A stretch of DNA of 64,000 nt from Streptomyces sp. ISL-43 (lineage in GTDB: Bacteria > Actinomycetota > Actinomycetes > Streptomycetales > Streptomycetaceae). Below are positions 42,632 to 52,358 of this stretch, in pieces (within the stretch, counting starts at the first letter, position 1; each line of letters starts with the position of its first letter). The notes below the pieces were generated by a model. That model had not been told where the DNA came from, searched no databases, and saw nothing but the letters and a program-made list of their open reading frames with translations. The stretch covers positions 47,318-111,317 of the forward strand of contig NZ_JAGGOT010000039.1 of the NCBI RefSeq assembly GCF_018614195.1, read 5' to 3'. The translations under genes were made by a program, and so were the position numbers.

Positions 42632-42637
42632 TACGAT
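42632..42637 (+). promoter_or_regulatory. Putative -10 element giving a leaderless kinase mRNA
   Basis: TACGAT ends 6 nt before the kinase ATG at 42644, so transcription would start at the ATG. No Shine-Dalgarno exists at a useful distance, which fits a leaderless message. No convincing -35, as expected for an activated promoter. Confidence 0.5.
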
Positions 42638-42643
42638 CAAGGC

Positions 42644-43860
<1,217 letters not shown>

Positions 43861-43864
<4 letters not shown>

Positions 43865-44517
43865 CGATCCGCGTCGTGCTCGCCGACGACCAGCCGCTGG
43901 TGCGTTCCGGCCTGCGCGTGCTCATGGCCGACACCCCCGACATCCAGGTCGTCGGCGAGGCCGCGACGGGCACCGAAGCACTCCGGCTCGTCGGGGACGT
44001 CCGGCCCGACGTGGTGGTGATGGACATCCGCATGCCCGGAATGGACGGCATCGAGGCCACCCGGATGATCACGGCAGGCTCCACGACGACCCGGGTCCTG
44101 ATCCTCACCACCTACGAGGACGACGACTACGTCTACGCCGCTCTGCGCTCCGGTGCGAGCGGATTCCTCGTCAAGAACATGGACTTGGACGACATCCTCA
44201 CCGCGATCCGCGTGGTCGCCGCCGGAGACGCCCTGATCGCGCCGAGCGTCACCCGCCGCCTGATCGAGGAGTTCGCCGCACGACCCGAACCGACCCCCCG
44301 GCCGCGTCCGGTCGAGGGCATCACCGAGCGGGAGCGCGAGGTACTGACACTCGTCGGACGCGGCATGTCCAACAGCGAGATCGCCGCCGAGCTCTGGATC
44401 AGTGTGGCCACCGCCAAGGCACACGTGGCGCGACTGCTGTCCAAACTCGCCGCCCGCGACCGGGTCCACCTCGTCATCCTCGCCTACGAAGCAGGCCTGG
44501 TCACACCGCCACGATGA
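43861..44517 (+). CDS. NarL/FixJ-family response regulator
   Basis: A 218-aa regulator. Receiver: VVLADDQPLVRSGLRVLM, phospho-Asp in DVVVMDIRMPGMDG, switch Thr in ILTTYEDDDY and Lys in GFLVKNM. LuxR-type HTH: ITEREREVLTLVGRGMSNSE, IAAELWISVATAKAHVARLL. The ATG overlaps the kinase stop. It is expected to bind the palindrome at 42581-42604. A strong terminator lies 35 bp past the stop. Confidence 0.94.
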
Positions 44518-44551
44518 CGCGGGCAACACCGCTCCGCCCGCTCCACGTCGA

Positions 44552-44576
44552 AACCCCCGCCCGGTGGGCGGGGGTT
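44552..44576. terminator. Bidirectional terminator
   Basis: AACCCCCGCCC / GGGCGGGGGTT, loop GGT, between the response regulator and the convergent RNase H gene. Confidence 0.88.
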
Positions 44577-44603
44577 CTCACGGCTACCGGGCCCGCGGCC
44601 GGG

Positions 44604-45941
44604 CTACCGCAGGTGCGACGTGTCGTTCAGGAGGCGGACCGAGGCGTTGCCGTCCGCGTAGTAGGCCACCGCCGACAGCGAGGCCGCCGACAGCTCCATG
44701 CGGAACAGCGCCTCCGGCGGGGCGCCCAGCGCGAGCCGTACGAGGATCTTGACCGGCGTCACGTGCGAGACCAGCAGCACCGTGCGGCCCGCGTGCGCGG
44801 CCAGCAGCCGGTCCCGGGTCGCCGAGACGCGGCGGGTGGCCGACACGAAGCTCTCGCCGCCGCCCGTGGGGGCGGCCTTCGAGGAGCCCAGCCACGCCTG
44901 CAGGTCCTCCGGGTAGCGCTCGCGCACCTCGCCGAAGGTCATCCCCTCCCACGCCCCGAAATCGACCTCGCGCAGCCCCTCCTCGACGGTGACGGTGAGC
45001 CCGAGCCGGTCGGCGACGGCCTGCGCGGTCTCCCGGCAGCGCAGCAGCGGGGAGCTGATCACCGTCTGGATGGTGCCGCGCGCAGCCAGCGACTCCGCGA
45101 CCGCGGCGGCCTGGCGGCGGCCGGCCGGGGAGAGCTCCGGGTCGCTGCCGCCGCTGCCGGAGAAGCGCTTCTGCGGGGTGAGCGCGGTCTCGCCGTGGCG
45201 CAGCAGCACGAAGGTCGCCGGGGTGCCCATGTCCGGGCCCCAGCCGACGGTGGGTGCGGCCGGGGTCTCCACCGAGGCCGTGCCGGACGGCTGCGGCGCG
45301 GGCGGAACGGGTCCCGCCGCGCCGGCGCCGGGCTCCGCGAACAGGGTGCCGGCCCCTGCCTCCACGAACTCCGACGCGCCGGTCGACGTACGGGACGAGG
45401 AGGCGAGGGCGGCTCGCACCGCCGCGGCACCCTTCGCCGCGTCCCCGGGAGGGCCGGCCAACGGGGTCGCCAGGGCGCGCGCCGCCGAGGCGTCCAGGGC
45501 GGCCGAGGAGTTCGAGGGCTCCCACTGCGCACCGCGCTTGCCCGCGTCCATCGCCTCGTTGGCGAGCCGGTCGGCGTGCTTGTTCCGCTCGCGCGGGATC
45601 CACTCGTACGTCACCTGCGCGCGCGGCAGGATCGTCGCCGCCAGCGCCGCGAGCGGCTTCATGTCCGGGTGCTTGATCTTCCAGCGGCCGGACATCTGCT
45701 CGACGACGAGCTTGGAGTCCATCCGGACGAGGACCACCGCGTCCGGGTCCAGTTCGCGGGCGGCCCGCAGCCCGGCGATGAGGCCCTTGTACTCGGCCAC
45801 GTTGTTCGTCGCGACGCCGATGTACTCCGCGCGCTCGGCCAGCGTCTCGCCCGTCGCCGGGTCGAGGACGACGGAGCCGTAGCCGGCGGGCCCCGGGTTG
45901 CCCCGGGAGCCGCCGTCGGCTTCCACAACGAACCGCGGCAT
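44604..45941 (-). CDS. Bifunctional RNase H/acid phosphatase
   Basis: A 445-aa fusion. Residues 1-130 are RNase HI: FVVEADGGSRGNPGPAGYG, NNVAEYKGLIAGLRAA, VRMDSKLVVEQMSGRWK, NKHADRLANEAMD. A low-complexity linker (about 130-230) joins the histidine phosphatase domain: FVLLRHGETALTPQKRFSG, DFGAWEGMTFGEV, TVLLVSHVTPVKILV. The same architecture occurs in mycobacterial Rv2228c, where the phosphatase half acts in alpha-ribazole phosphate removal. It is last in an operon: NIF3, zinc-ribbon protein, RNase H, with starts and stops overlapping in CTGA and ATGA. Confidence 0.94.
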   Translation of the reverse strand: MPRFVVEADGGSRGNPGPAGYGSVVLDPATGETLAERAEYIGVATNNVAEYKGLIAGLRAARELDPDAVVLVRMDSKLVVEQMSGRWKIKHPDMKPLAALAATILPRAQVTYEWIPRERNKHADRLANEAMDAGKRGAQWEPSNSSAALDASAARALATPLAGPPGDAAKGAAAVRAALASSSRTSTGASEFVEAGAGTLFAEPGAGAAGPVPPAPQPSGTASVETPAAPTVGWGPDMGTPATFVLLRHGETALTPQKRFSGSGGSDPELSPAGRRQAAAVAESLAARGTIQTVISSPLLRCRETAQAVADRLGLTVTVEEGLREVDFGAWEGMTFGEVRERYPEDLQAWLGSSKAAPTGGGESFVSATRRVSATRDRLLAAHAGRTVLLVSHVTPVKILVRLALGAPPEALFRMELSAASLSAVAYYADGNASVRLLNDTSHLR

Positions 45942-46684
45942 CAGATGCCCGAGTCGGCCGTACGGACCAGGATGCGGCCGCAGCTCTCGTGACGGACGAC
46001 CTGGTCGCGGGCGGCGGCCTTGATCTCGTTGACCTCGGCGAGGTCGAGCTCCAGGCGGCAGCCCTCGCAGCGGCGCTGCGACAGGCGGGCGGCGCCGACG
46101 CCGCCCTGCTTCACGCGGATCTTCTCGTACAGGGCGATCAGCGCGGCCGGCATGGCGGTGACGATGATCTCGCGGTCCTTGCCGATGCCGGCGACCTCGG
46201 CGTCGATCTCACCGGTGGCGGCGTCACGGCGCGCGGTGGCGTCGGTCAGCTTGGCCTCCAGGGCGGCGACCCGGTCGGTCAGCTCGGTGACGCGCTCCTG
46301 CGCGCCCTCCAGGCGCTCCATGACCTCGAGGACGACGTCCTCCAGGTCGCCCTGGCGCTTGGCGAGGGAGACGACCTCGCTCTGCAGGTTGGCCAGGTCG
46401 CGGGCGGAGATGCCGGCGCCCGAGTCCAGGCGCGCCTGGTCGCGGGCGGCGCGCTGGCGCACCTGGTCCACGTCCTGCTCGGCCTTGGTCTGCTCGCGGG
46501 CGGCGTCGCTCGCCTGTGTCTGGGCGGCGACGAGGAAGTCGCGCTGCTGGGTGAGGTCCTTGGCCAGGGAGTCGACCTCGGCGTGCTCGGGCAGCGACTT
46601 GCGCTTGTGGGCGAGCTGAGACAGCCGCACGTCCAGGGCCTGGACGTCGAGAAGTCGGATCTGGTCGGCGGGCTCGGCGTTCAG
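45941..46684 (-). CDS. Coiled-coil C4-type zinc ribbon protein with a CTG start
   Basis: A 247-aa protein: long coiled coil (about 20-180, heptads rich in Lys/Glu/Arg) and a C-terminal zinc ribbon with CEGCRLELDL and a second Cys in HESCGRILVR. Homologues start with an N-terminus like NAEPADQIRLLDVQALDVRL. Here that reading begins with CTG at 46682-46684; a normal start (GTG at 46630) would remove it. CTG overlaps the NIF3 stop (CTGA) and GGAG lies 7 nt upstream. Cytoplasmic; function poorly known (C4-type zinc ribbon, DUF164-like). Confidence 0.85.
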   Translation of the reverse strand: MNAEPADQIRLLDVQALDVRLSQLAHKRKSLPEHAEVDSLAKDLTQQRDFLVAAQTQASDAAREQTKAEQDVDQVRQRAARDQARLDSGAGISARDLANLQSEVVSLAKRQGDLEDVVLEVMERLEGAQERVTELTDRVAALEAKLTDATARRDAATGEIDAEVAGIGKDREIIVTAMPAALIALYEKIRVKQGGVGAARLSQRRCEGCRLELDLAEVNEIKAAARDQVVRHESCGRILVRTADSGI

Positions 46685-47541
46685 TTGGGGGCTCCAGAGG
46701 TACTAGAAGGGGGTGTGACGGACGGCGCGTGCGCCGTCCACGGGTCGGTGACCGTGCGCGAGACGTGGGTGCGCAGACCCCAGCCGTGGCGCTCGGAGAC
46801 GGCGTCGAGCTGGGCCGCGGCCTGCTCGCACCAGGGCCACTCGGTGGCCCAGTGGGCGGCGTCGACGAGGGCGAGCGGACTCTGCTCGCGGGCCTCGGAG
46901 ACCGGGTGGTGGCGCAGGTCGGCGGTGAGGTAGGCGTCGACGCCGGCGGCACGGACCTGCGCGAAGAGGCTGTCGCCGGAGCCGCCGCTGACGGCGACGG
47001 TACGGATCCTCGCGTCGGGGTCGCCGGCCACGCGGATGCCCTGCGCGGTCTGCGGCAGGCGCGCGGCGGCGCGGGCGGCGAACTCGCTCAGCGTCTCGGG
47101 GCGGTCGAGCTCGCAGATCCGGCCGAGGCCGCGGCGGCCCGTGGGATCGCTCGGGTCGGGGACGAGCGGGCCGGTGATGCGCAGGTCGAGTGCGCCGGCG
47201 AGGGCGTCGGAGACGCCCGGGTCGGCGGTGTCGGCGTTGGTGTGGGCGACGTGCAGCGCGATGTCGTTCTTGATCAGCGTGTGCACGACGCGGCCCTTGA
47301 AGGTGCCCGCTTCGACGGTGGTGGTGCCGCGCAGGTAGAGGGGGTGGTGGGTGACGACCAGGTCGGCGCCCAGCTTCACCGCCTCGTCGACGATCTCCTG
47401 GACCGGATCGACGGCGAACAGGACCCGGGAGACCTCGGCGTCGGGGTCTCCGCAGACGGTGCCGACGGCATCCCACTGCTCGGCCCGCGAGGGGGGCCAG
47501 AGAGCGTCCAGCGCGGCGATGACTTCAGAGAGACGGGGCAC
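46681..47541 (-). CDS. NIF3-like dinuclear metal center protein
   Basis: A 286-aa DUF34/NIF3 family protein. DAVGTVCGDPDAEVSRVLFA, VVTHHPLYLRG (metal His), HVAHTNADTADPGVSDALAG, ITGPLVPDPS and YLTADLRHHPVSEARE are family motifs. NIF3 proteins are widespread; one proposed role is GTP cyclohydrolase I-like metal chemistry, and the function is not settled. GTG start. First gene of the operon with the zinc-ribbon and RNase H genes; its stop lies in the CTG start of the next. Confidence 0.92.
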   Translation of the reverse strand: MPRLSEVIAALDALWPPSRAEQWDAVGTVCGDPDAEVSRVLFAVDPVQEIVDEAVKLGADLVVTHHPLYLRGTTTVEAGTFKGRVVHTLIKNDIALHVAHTNADTADPGVSDALAGALDLRITGPLVPDPSDPTGRRGLGRICELDRPETLSEFAARAAARLPQTAQGIRVAGDPDARIRTVAVSGGSGDSLFAQVRAAGVDAYLTADLRHHPVSEAREQSPLALVDAAHWATEWPWCEQAAAQLDAVSERHGWGLRTHVSRTVTDPWTAHAPSVTPPSSTSGAPN

Positions 47542-47639
47542 AGGCCAAGGCTACCGTCCGTATCGACCGGCCCGGCGCTCCGAGCCCGGCGGATCCGGGG
47601 CGGGAGCGCGGGGCCGGTCGGGGCGGCCCGGCCGGCTGC

Positions 47640-47755
47640 TTCACGAGGAAGCCGCGCAGGTCGTCGAGGACCTTGCCGGGGGCGGTCACGCCGAGGCCCG
47701 GGTACCAGGTCTCGTCCGCCACGTCCTTCGCCTGGCCCTGCTTGACGGCCGCCCC
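47640..47755 (-). pseudogene. C-terminal remnant of an iron-siderophore substrate-binding protein gene
   Basis: The minus strand encodes GAAVKQGQAKDVADETWYPG followed by LGVTAPGKVLDDLRGFLVKQ, which reads like the end of FecB/siderophore-binding lipoproteins (ETWYLGLG, VLDDL). Only about 40 residues survive: TGA interrupts the frame on the upstream side and no stop follows the homology. It is fenced by NIF3 and the next gene. Probably the scar of a deleted iron-uptake gene; no function. Confidence 0.55.
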
Positions 47756-47905
47756 TCACCCCAAACGCCCCGATATCGCACAGCACAATCCCCGCCTCCC
47801 CCACAGCCGAATCACGGCCCCGCCACCCGTATGTGTGAAGCGGGTGTTGTCACAGGGTCCGGGGGCAAGCGCGATCACTACGTTCCTCGGCGGAGGTGCC
47901 CGCAT

Positions 47906-49045
47906 ATGACTGTCTGTGCGATCGAGACGACGACGGCCCCGTTCACCATCGCCGCGGACGGGTCCTACGCCGCCCGGCTGGCCGGGTACGGCGAGGCCCG
48001 GTACCCGGAGCGCTGGACGATGGCCGGGCCCGAGCCGTACGCGGTGCCGCTGCCGCTCGCGCAGCCCGAGGAGGCCGACAGCGAGGTGCTGCCGCTGGCC
48101 GACGGGCGGGTACTGATCCACCGGCGGGTGGCGGAGCGGCACGCCTTCGCGCTGCTGTACCCGACGGGCGGCGGCGCCGGGGGCGCCGGGCCGCGGACCG
48201 GGGAGCTGGAGCTCGGCGCGATCTCGCCGCAGGACGACCCGGGGGCGGGGGACGGCGTACGGATCACCCTGCTGCCGCCGTCGCCGGACGGGCGCGGGGC
48301 CTTCGCCCTGGCCGTGGGGGCCGCCGCCACCACGGTGTGGCAGGTGGCCGGGACCTCCTTCGGGCCGGAGCGGGTCGCCCGGATCCCGGGGCGCTGTTCG
48401 GGCGGGGTCTGGCTGGACCGGACGGGCCGGCTGCTGGCCCTGGACCGCGAACTGGACGGCCCGCGGGGGCCGGTGACCAAGGCGGTGGCCGTGGACCTGC
48501 AGCGGGCCGGCGAGGTCTCCCCGCTGCTCCAGATCGCCGAGGCCAGCGACGACCGGCTGCTGCTGGCCGACCCCGACAGCGGGCTGCTGCTGATCCGCTC
48601 GGACGCGCCGGGTGAACCCCGGCTCGGCTGGGGGGTCCTGGGCAGTGTCCGCCCGGTGCGCTTTCCGGAGTGCCTGCGGTCGTTCGGGGCCACGGCGACG
48701 CCGTTCGCGGTGCAGCCGGGGCAGGTGCTGATGCCGGAGACCTGCGGGGTCGCGCTGCGGGTGGACGAGGCCGGCGACGGCTACGGCGGCAGCGTGGCCG
48801 GGGTCGCCCTGTGGCGCCCCGCGGACCGGCACGTCTTCCGGCTCGGCGCCCCCGCCGGCTGGCTCGGCGGGACGGGCCGGTGGAGCACGGAGGGCCGCCT
48901 GCACCTCCCGTACGCGACCCCCGACGTGCCGTGCGGAGTCCTCGGCATGACCCTGCCGGTCTCCCCGCCCCCGCCGGTCCGTCTGGACCCGGCCCCGCCC
49001 CGGGCGGCCCGCCCGGTCCCCCTGCAGCAGGCTCCGCTGGGGTGA
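47906..49045 (+). CDS. Conserved hypothetical protein, beta-repeat-like
   Basis: A 379-aa soluble protein, ATG with GGAGG 9 nt upstream. Repeated strand-turn blocks (RVLIHRRVAERHAFALLYPT, FALAVGAAATTVWQVAG, RLLALDRELDGPRGPVTKAV, DDRLLLADPDSGLLLIRSDA, GSVAGVALWRPADRHVFRLG) suggest a beta-propeller-like fold, as in some Streptomyces conserved hypotheticals. No signal peptide or catalytic motif. Function not known. It stands alone between the NIF3 operon and the SDR. Confidence 0.7.
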   Translation: MTVCAIETTTAPFTIAADGSYAARLAGYGEARYPERWTMAGPEPYAVPLPLAQPEEADSEVLPLADGRVLIHRRVAERHAFALLYPTGGGAGGAGPRTGELELGAISPQDDPGAGDGVRITLLPPSPDGRGAFALAVGAAATTVWQVAGTSFGPERVARIPGRCSGGVWLDRTGRLLALDRELDGPRGPVTKAVAVDLQRAGEVSPLLQIAEASDDRLLLADPDSGLLLIRSDAPGEPRLGWGVLGSVRPVRFPECLRSFGATATPFAVQPGQVLMPETCGVALRVDEAGDGYGGSVAGVALWRPADRHVFRLGAPAGWLGGTGRWSTEGRLHLPYATPDVPCGVLGMTLPVSPPPPVRLDPAPPRAARPVPLQQAPLG

Positions 49046-49064
49046 CTCCCCCTGAAACGGCGGC

Positions 49065-49088
49065 GGGCCCGGGGAGAACCCCGGGCCC
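49065..49088. terminator. Hairpin between convergent genes
   Basis: GGGCCCGGGG / CCCCGGGCCC with loop AGAA, 20 bp past the beta-repeat gene stop. Confidence 0.7.
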
Positions 49089-49119
49089 GGCGCGTGCATG
49101 CGTACAGCCGGAGCGGCGG

Positions 49120-50064
49120 TCAGCCGTCGTGCTTGAGGCCGAGGACCTCCGCGGCGGCGAAGGTCTCGTTCGCCGGGCGGGAATCGTAGTGCGGGGTGAG
49201 GAGTTCGTCGAGCTCCTCGTAGGAGAAGGACTCCTTGGTGGTGTCGAACTTCGCCGCCACCTTCGGGCGTTCCATGACGACCACGATGCCGCCGTGGACG
49301 ACGAACAGCTGCCCGTTGGCCTTCGCCGAGGCCGGGGAGGCCAGGTAGCCGACCAGCGGGGAGACGTGCTCGGGGGCGAGGGCGTCGAGCTTGCCCTCCT
49401 CCGGGACCTGGAAGCCGGCGAAGACGTCCTCCGTCATACGGGTACGGGCGCGCGGGCAGATGGCGTTGGCCGTGACCCCGTACTTGGCGAGCGCCAGAGC
49501 GGTCGAGGTGGTCAGGCCCACGATGCCGCCCTTGGCCGCCGCGTAGTTGGGCTGGCCGGCGGAGCCGCCGAGGAAGGCCTCGGAGGAGGTGTTGACGATC
49601 CGGCCGTAGACCGGGCCGCCGGCCGCCTTGGAGCGCTCGCGCCAGTGCACGGAGGCGAAGTGGGTGGTGTTGAAGTGGCCCTTGAGGTGGACCCGGATGA
49701 CCGAGTCCCACTCCGCCTCCGACATCGAGAAGACCATCCGGTCGCGCAGGATGCCCGCGTTGTTGACCAGGATGTCGAGCTTGCCGAAGCTGTTGACCGC
49801 CAGCTCGACCAGCTCGCGCGCCTGCTCGAAGTCGGCCACGTCGCCGAGGTGGGCCACCGCCTGCCCGCCCGCCGCGCGGATCTCCGCGGCGACCTCCTCC
49901 GCCGGGGCGGCCGAGGCCTCCCCGGAGCCGTCGCGGCCGGCCTGGCCGAAGTCGTTGACGACCACGCTCGCGCCGAGCCGGGCGAGTTCGAGCGCCTCGG
50001 ACCGGCCGAGGCCGCGGCCGGCCCCGGTGACGATGGCGGAGAGTCCCTCAAGTGGCAGTGACAT
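49120..50064 (-). CDS. SDR-family 3-hydroxyacyl-CoA dehydrogenase-like protein
   Basis: A 314-aa SDR, longer than classical ones: TGAGRGLGRSEALELARLGA, ILVNNAGILRDRMVFSMS, catalytic Ser in GRIVNTSSEAFLGG and YxxxK in PNYAAAKGGIVGL. The size and the insertion RERSKAAGGPVYG resemble mycobacterial Hsd4A-type enzymes of steroid side-chain oxidation, and FabG4-type reductases. It is last in the operon after a MaoC hydratase and Zn-ADH (gaps of 58 and 34 bp). Dehydrogenation of a 3-hydroxyacyl-CoA is inferred from family and context. Confidence 0.86.
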   Translation of the reverse strand: MSLPLEGLSAIVTGAGRGLGRSEALELARLGASVVVNDFGQAGRDGSGEASAAPAEEVAAEIRAAGGQAVAHLGDVADFEQARELVELAVNSFGKLDILVNNAGILRDRMVFSMSEAEWDSVIRVHLKGHFNTTHFASVHWRERSKAAGGPVYGRIVNTSSEAFLGGSAGQPNYAAAKGGIVGLTTSTALALAKYGVTANAICPRARTRMTEDVFAGFQVPEEGKLDALAPEHVSPLVGYLASPASAKANGQLFVVHGGIVVVMERPKVAAKFDTTKESFSYEELDELLTPHYDSRPANETFAAAEVLGLKHDG

Positions 50065-50098
50065 CCGTACGGTTCCCCTCAGAACGGGTCGGAGCAGG

Positions 50099-51175
50099 TC
50101 AGAGTTCGATGCAGGTGCGCAGGGCGACGCCCGTGCGCATCTGGTCGAGGGCGTCGTTGATCTCGGCGAGCTGCACGCGGTGCGTGATCAGGCCCGCCAG
50201 GTCCACGCGGCCGGCCCGCCACAGCGCGATGGTGCGCTCGTAGGAGCGGAGCACGTCCCCGCCGCCGTACATGGACGGCAGGATCTTCTTCTCGTCGAAG
50301 AAGAGGGAGAACATGTTGATCGAGTAGTTGTCGTCGAGCGCGCCCGCGCCGACCACGACGACGGAGCCGCCGCGGCGGGTCATCTCGTACGCGGTCTGCG
50401 TGGTCGAGGACTTGCCGACGACCTCGAAGACGTAGTCGAAGCCCTCGCCCGCGGTGATCCGGCTCCTGGCGTCGGCGAAGGCCTCCGGGGAGACGGCCTC
50501 GGTGGCGCCGAAGCGCAGCGCGGCCTCGCGCCGGGAGGCCACCGGGTCGACGGCGATGATCTGGGCCGCGCCCTGCACCTTGGCGCCCTGGATGACGGAG
50601 ATGCCGACGCCGCCGCAGCCGATGACGGCGACCGAGGAACCGGCCTCCACCTTGGCGGTGTTGATGGCCGCGCCGAGGCCGGTGGTCACGCCGCAGCCGA
50701 TCAGGGCGGCGATGTCGAAGGGCACGTCGTCGGGGATCGGTACGGCGCAACCCGCCGGGACCACCATCTCCTCGGCGAAGGTGCCGGTGCCGGCGAAGCC
50801 GAAGACGCTGTTGTCGCCCCGCTGGAAGTTGGGGGTGGCGACGTTGCCGAAGGCCTCCAGGCACAGGTGGCCCTGGCCCCGCCGGCAGGAGGGACAGTGG
50901 CCGCACGGCGGCAGCCAGCAGACCAGGACCCGGTCGCCGATCTTGTGGCTGGTCACGCCGTCGCCCACGTCCGTGATCACGCCGGAGCCCTCGTGGCCCG
51001 GGATGAAGGGGGCGGGCTGCGGCAGGACACCGCTCATGGCGGAGAGGTCGGAGTGGCACAGGCCGGTGGCCTTGATGCGGATCTTGACCTTGCCGGGGCC
51101 GAAGCCGACGGCCTCCATGTCCTCGACGACCTCGAGCTTGTCCTGGCCTATCTCGCTCTGGAGTGCTGCGCGCAC
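50099..51175 (-). CDS. Zinc-dependent alcohol dehydrogenase
   Basis: A 358-aa medium-chain dehydrogenase: ligands in GLCHSDLSAMSG and PGHEGSGVITDVGDG, the structural zinc block PCGHCPSCRRGQGHLC, and Rossmann VAVIGCGGVGISVIQGA. The family uses NAD or NADP; mycobacterial AdhD-like enzymes are close by motif. GTG start. It sits between the SDR and MaoC genes, so it probably oxidises an alcohol or aldehyde intermediate of the same pathway. Confidence 0.9.
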   Translation of the reverse strand: MRAALQSEIGQDKLEVVEDMEAVGFGPGKVKIRIKATGLCHSDLSAMSGVLPQPAPFIPGHEGSGVITDVGDGVTSHKIGDRVLVCWLPPCGHCPSCRRGQGHLCLEAFGNVATPNFQRGDNSVFGFAGTGTFAEEMVVPAGCAVPIPDDVPFDIAALIGCGVTTGLGAAINTAKVEAGSSVAVIGCGGVGISVIQGAKVQGAAQIIAVDPVASRREAALRFGATEAVSPEAFADARSRITAGEGFDYVFEVVGKSSTTQTAYEMTRRGGSVVVVGAGALDDNYSINMFSLFFDEKKILPSMYGGGDVLRSYERTIALWRAGRVDLAGLITHRVQLAEINDALDQMRTGVALRTCIEL

Positions 51176-51218
51176 GGTGCGGCTCCTTCTGTGGGTCTGT
51201 CGGGTGGTGCGTGTTCGG

Positions 51219-51240
51219 CGGCTAGAACACGCCCTAGCCG
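51219..51240. terminator. Small inverted repeat at the MaoC stop
   Basis: CGGCTAG / CTAGCCG with an 8-nt loop; the right arm contains the MaoC TAG. It looks partly like a degenerate KstR site (TAGAAC then CTA), but the GTT half is missing, so I treat it as a weak hairpin. Confidence 0.4.
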
Positions 51241-52106
51241 TGTTCGACGACGGTGTCGGCGAGGACCGGGGCGTCGTCCCGGTCGACGGCGGTCACCGAG
51301 ACGAGGACGCGGCCGGGCTCCTGCCACATCCGGATGCGCAGGGTCTCGCCGGGGAAGACGATCCCGGCGAAGCGCGTGCGGTAGGCGCGGACGCGGGACA
51401 CGTCCCCGTCCAGGACGGTGTCGACCACGGTCTTCAGGGTCATCCCGTAGGAGCACAGACCGTGCAGGATCGGCTGGTCGAAGCCGGCCAGCTTGGCGAA
51501 CTCGGGGTCCGCGTGCAGCGGGTTCCAGTCCCCGGAGAGGCGGTACAGCAGCGCCTGCTCCTCGCGGATCTTGCGCTCCTCGATCCGGTCGGGCGCCCGC
51601 TCGGGCTGCTCCGTCTTGACGGAGGGCCCGCGGTCGCCGCCGAAGCCGCCCTCGCCGCGTACGAAGATCTGCGCGTCGGAGGTCCACAGCGGCCCCTCGG
51701 CGTCCGCGACCTCGGTGCGCAGGACGATCACGGCCGCCTTGCCCTTGTCGTAGACGGCGGCGACCTTCGCGGAGGAGGTGGCCCGGCCCTTGACGGGGAT
51801 GGGCCGGTGCAGCTCGATGGACTGGCCGCCGTGCAGGACGGCGGCGAGGTTGACCTCGATGCCGGGGGCGGCGAGGCCGCCCATCATGGCCATGCCGGCG
51901 CCGGCGACGGTCGCGAAGCTGGGGAGCACGTGGAGCTTGGACTCCAGGGTGTAGCGCAGCTCGTCGGGGTCGGTGGCGGCCCCGAGGTTGTTCGGTGACG
52001 TTCCGGCGCCGAGTCCGAGGTGGTAGAGCTGGATGTCCTTGTGGTCCCAGGCGATGTCCCCCTGGCGGGGTTCGGCGGCGAGGGCCTTGGCGGCATCGAT
52101 CGGCAT
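51234..52106 (-). CDS. MaoC-family 2-enoyl-CoA hydratase
   Basis: A 290-aa double hot-dog hydratase. The second half holds the MaoC motif SGDWNPLHADPEFAKLAG (catalytic Asp and His) and QPILHGLCSYGMTLK; the first half (ESKLHVLPSFATVAGAGM, VLHGGQSIELHRPI) is the partner fold. The size fits Hsd4B-like actinobacterial enzymes, which hydrate unsaturated acyl-CoAs in steroid and fatty-acid oxidation. First gene of the MaoC-ADH-SDR operon. A KstR-type site lies 103 bp upstream of its ATG. Confidence 0.9.
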   Translation of the reverse strand: MPIDAAKALAAEPRQGDIAWDHKDIQLYHLGLGAGTSPNNLGAATDPDELRYTLESKLHVLPSFATVAGAGMAMMGGLAAPGIEVNLAAVLHGGQSIELHRPIPVKGRATSSAKVAAVYDKGKAAVIVLRTEVADAEGPLWTSDAQIFVRGEGGFGGDRGPSVKTEQPERAPDRIEERKIREEQALLYRLSGDWNPLHADPEFAKLAGFDQPILHGLCSYGMTLKTVVDTVLDGDVSRVRAYRTRFAGIVFPGETLRIRMWQEPGRVLVSVTAVDRDDAPVLADTVVEHG

Positions 52107-52208
52107 GAGCGTGCTGCTCCCTGTCTTTGGAAAACCGGGGCCGTGGAAGACCTCGGCGCGGCCGTCCGCACCGTCGGCCGCACCGAGGTCGTATGCGGGA
52201 CCGGCTCT

Positions 52209-52224
52209 CTAGAACGCGTTCTAG
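52209..52224. promoter_or_regulatory. KstR-type operator upstream of the MaoC operon
   Basis: CTAGAACGCGTTCTAG, a perfect 16-bp palindrome that fits the mycobacterial KstR motif TnnAACnnGTTnnA at every fixed position. It lies between the MaoC operon and the divergent receiver-like gene. Confidence 0.8.
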
Positions 52225-52358
52225 GTTGCCGGTGAAGGAATGTATAACGCACGTCCCAGCAGTTGGGAAGACTCCTGACTTCACGTCAGATGAGGTTTCC
52301 CCAGGGCGTGTTGCGCGTACGCCGGGCATGCCGGCCGTACCCTTTCCGGGTGGACGAA

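Noticed and set aside
51219..51240. A fourth KstR operator at the MaoC stop
   Set aside because: The AAC half is present but the GTT half is missing, and it lies at a gene end rather than a promoter.
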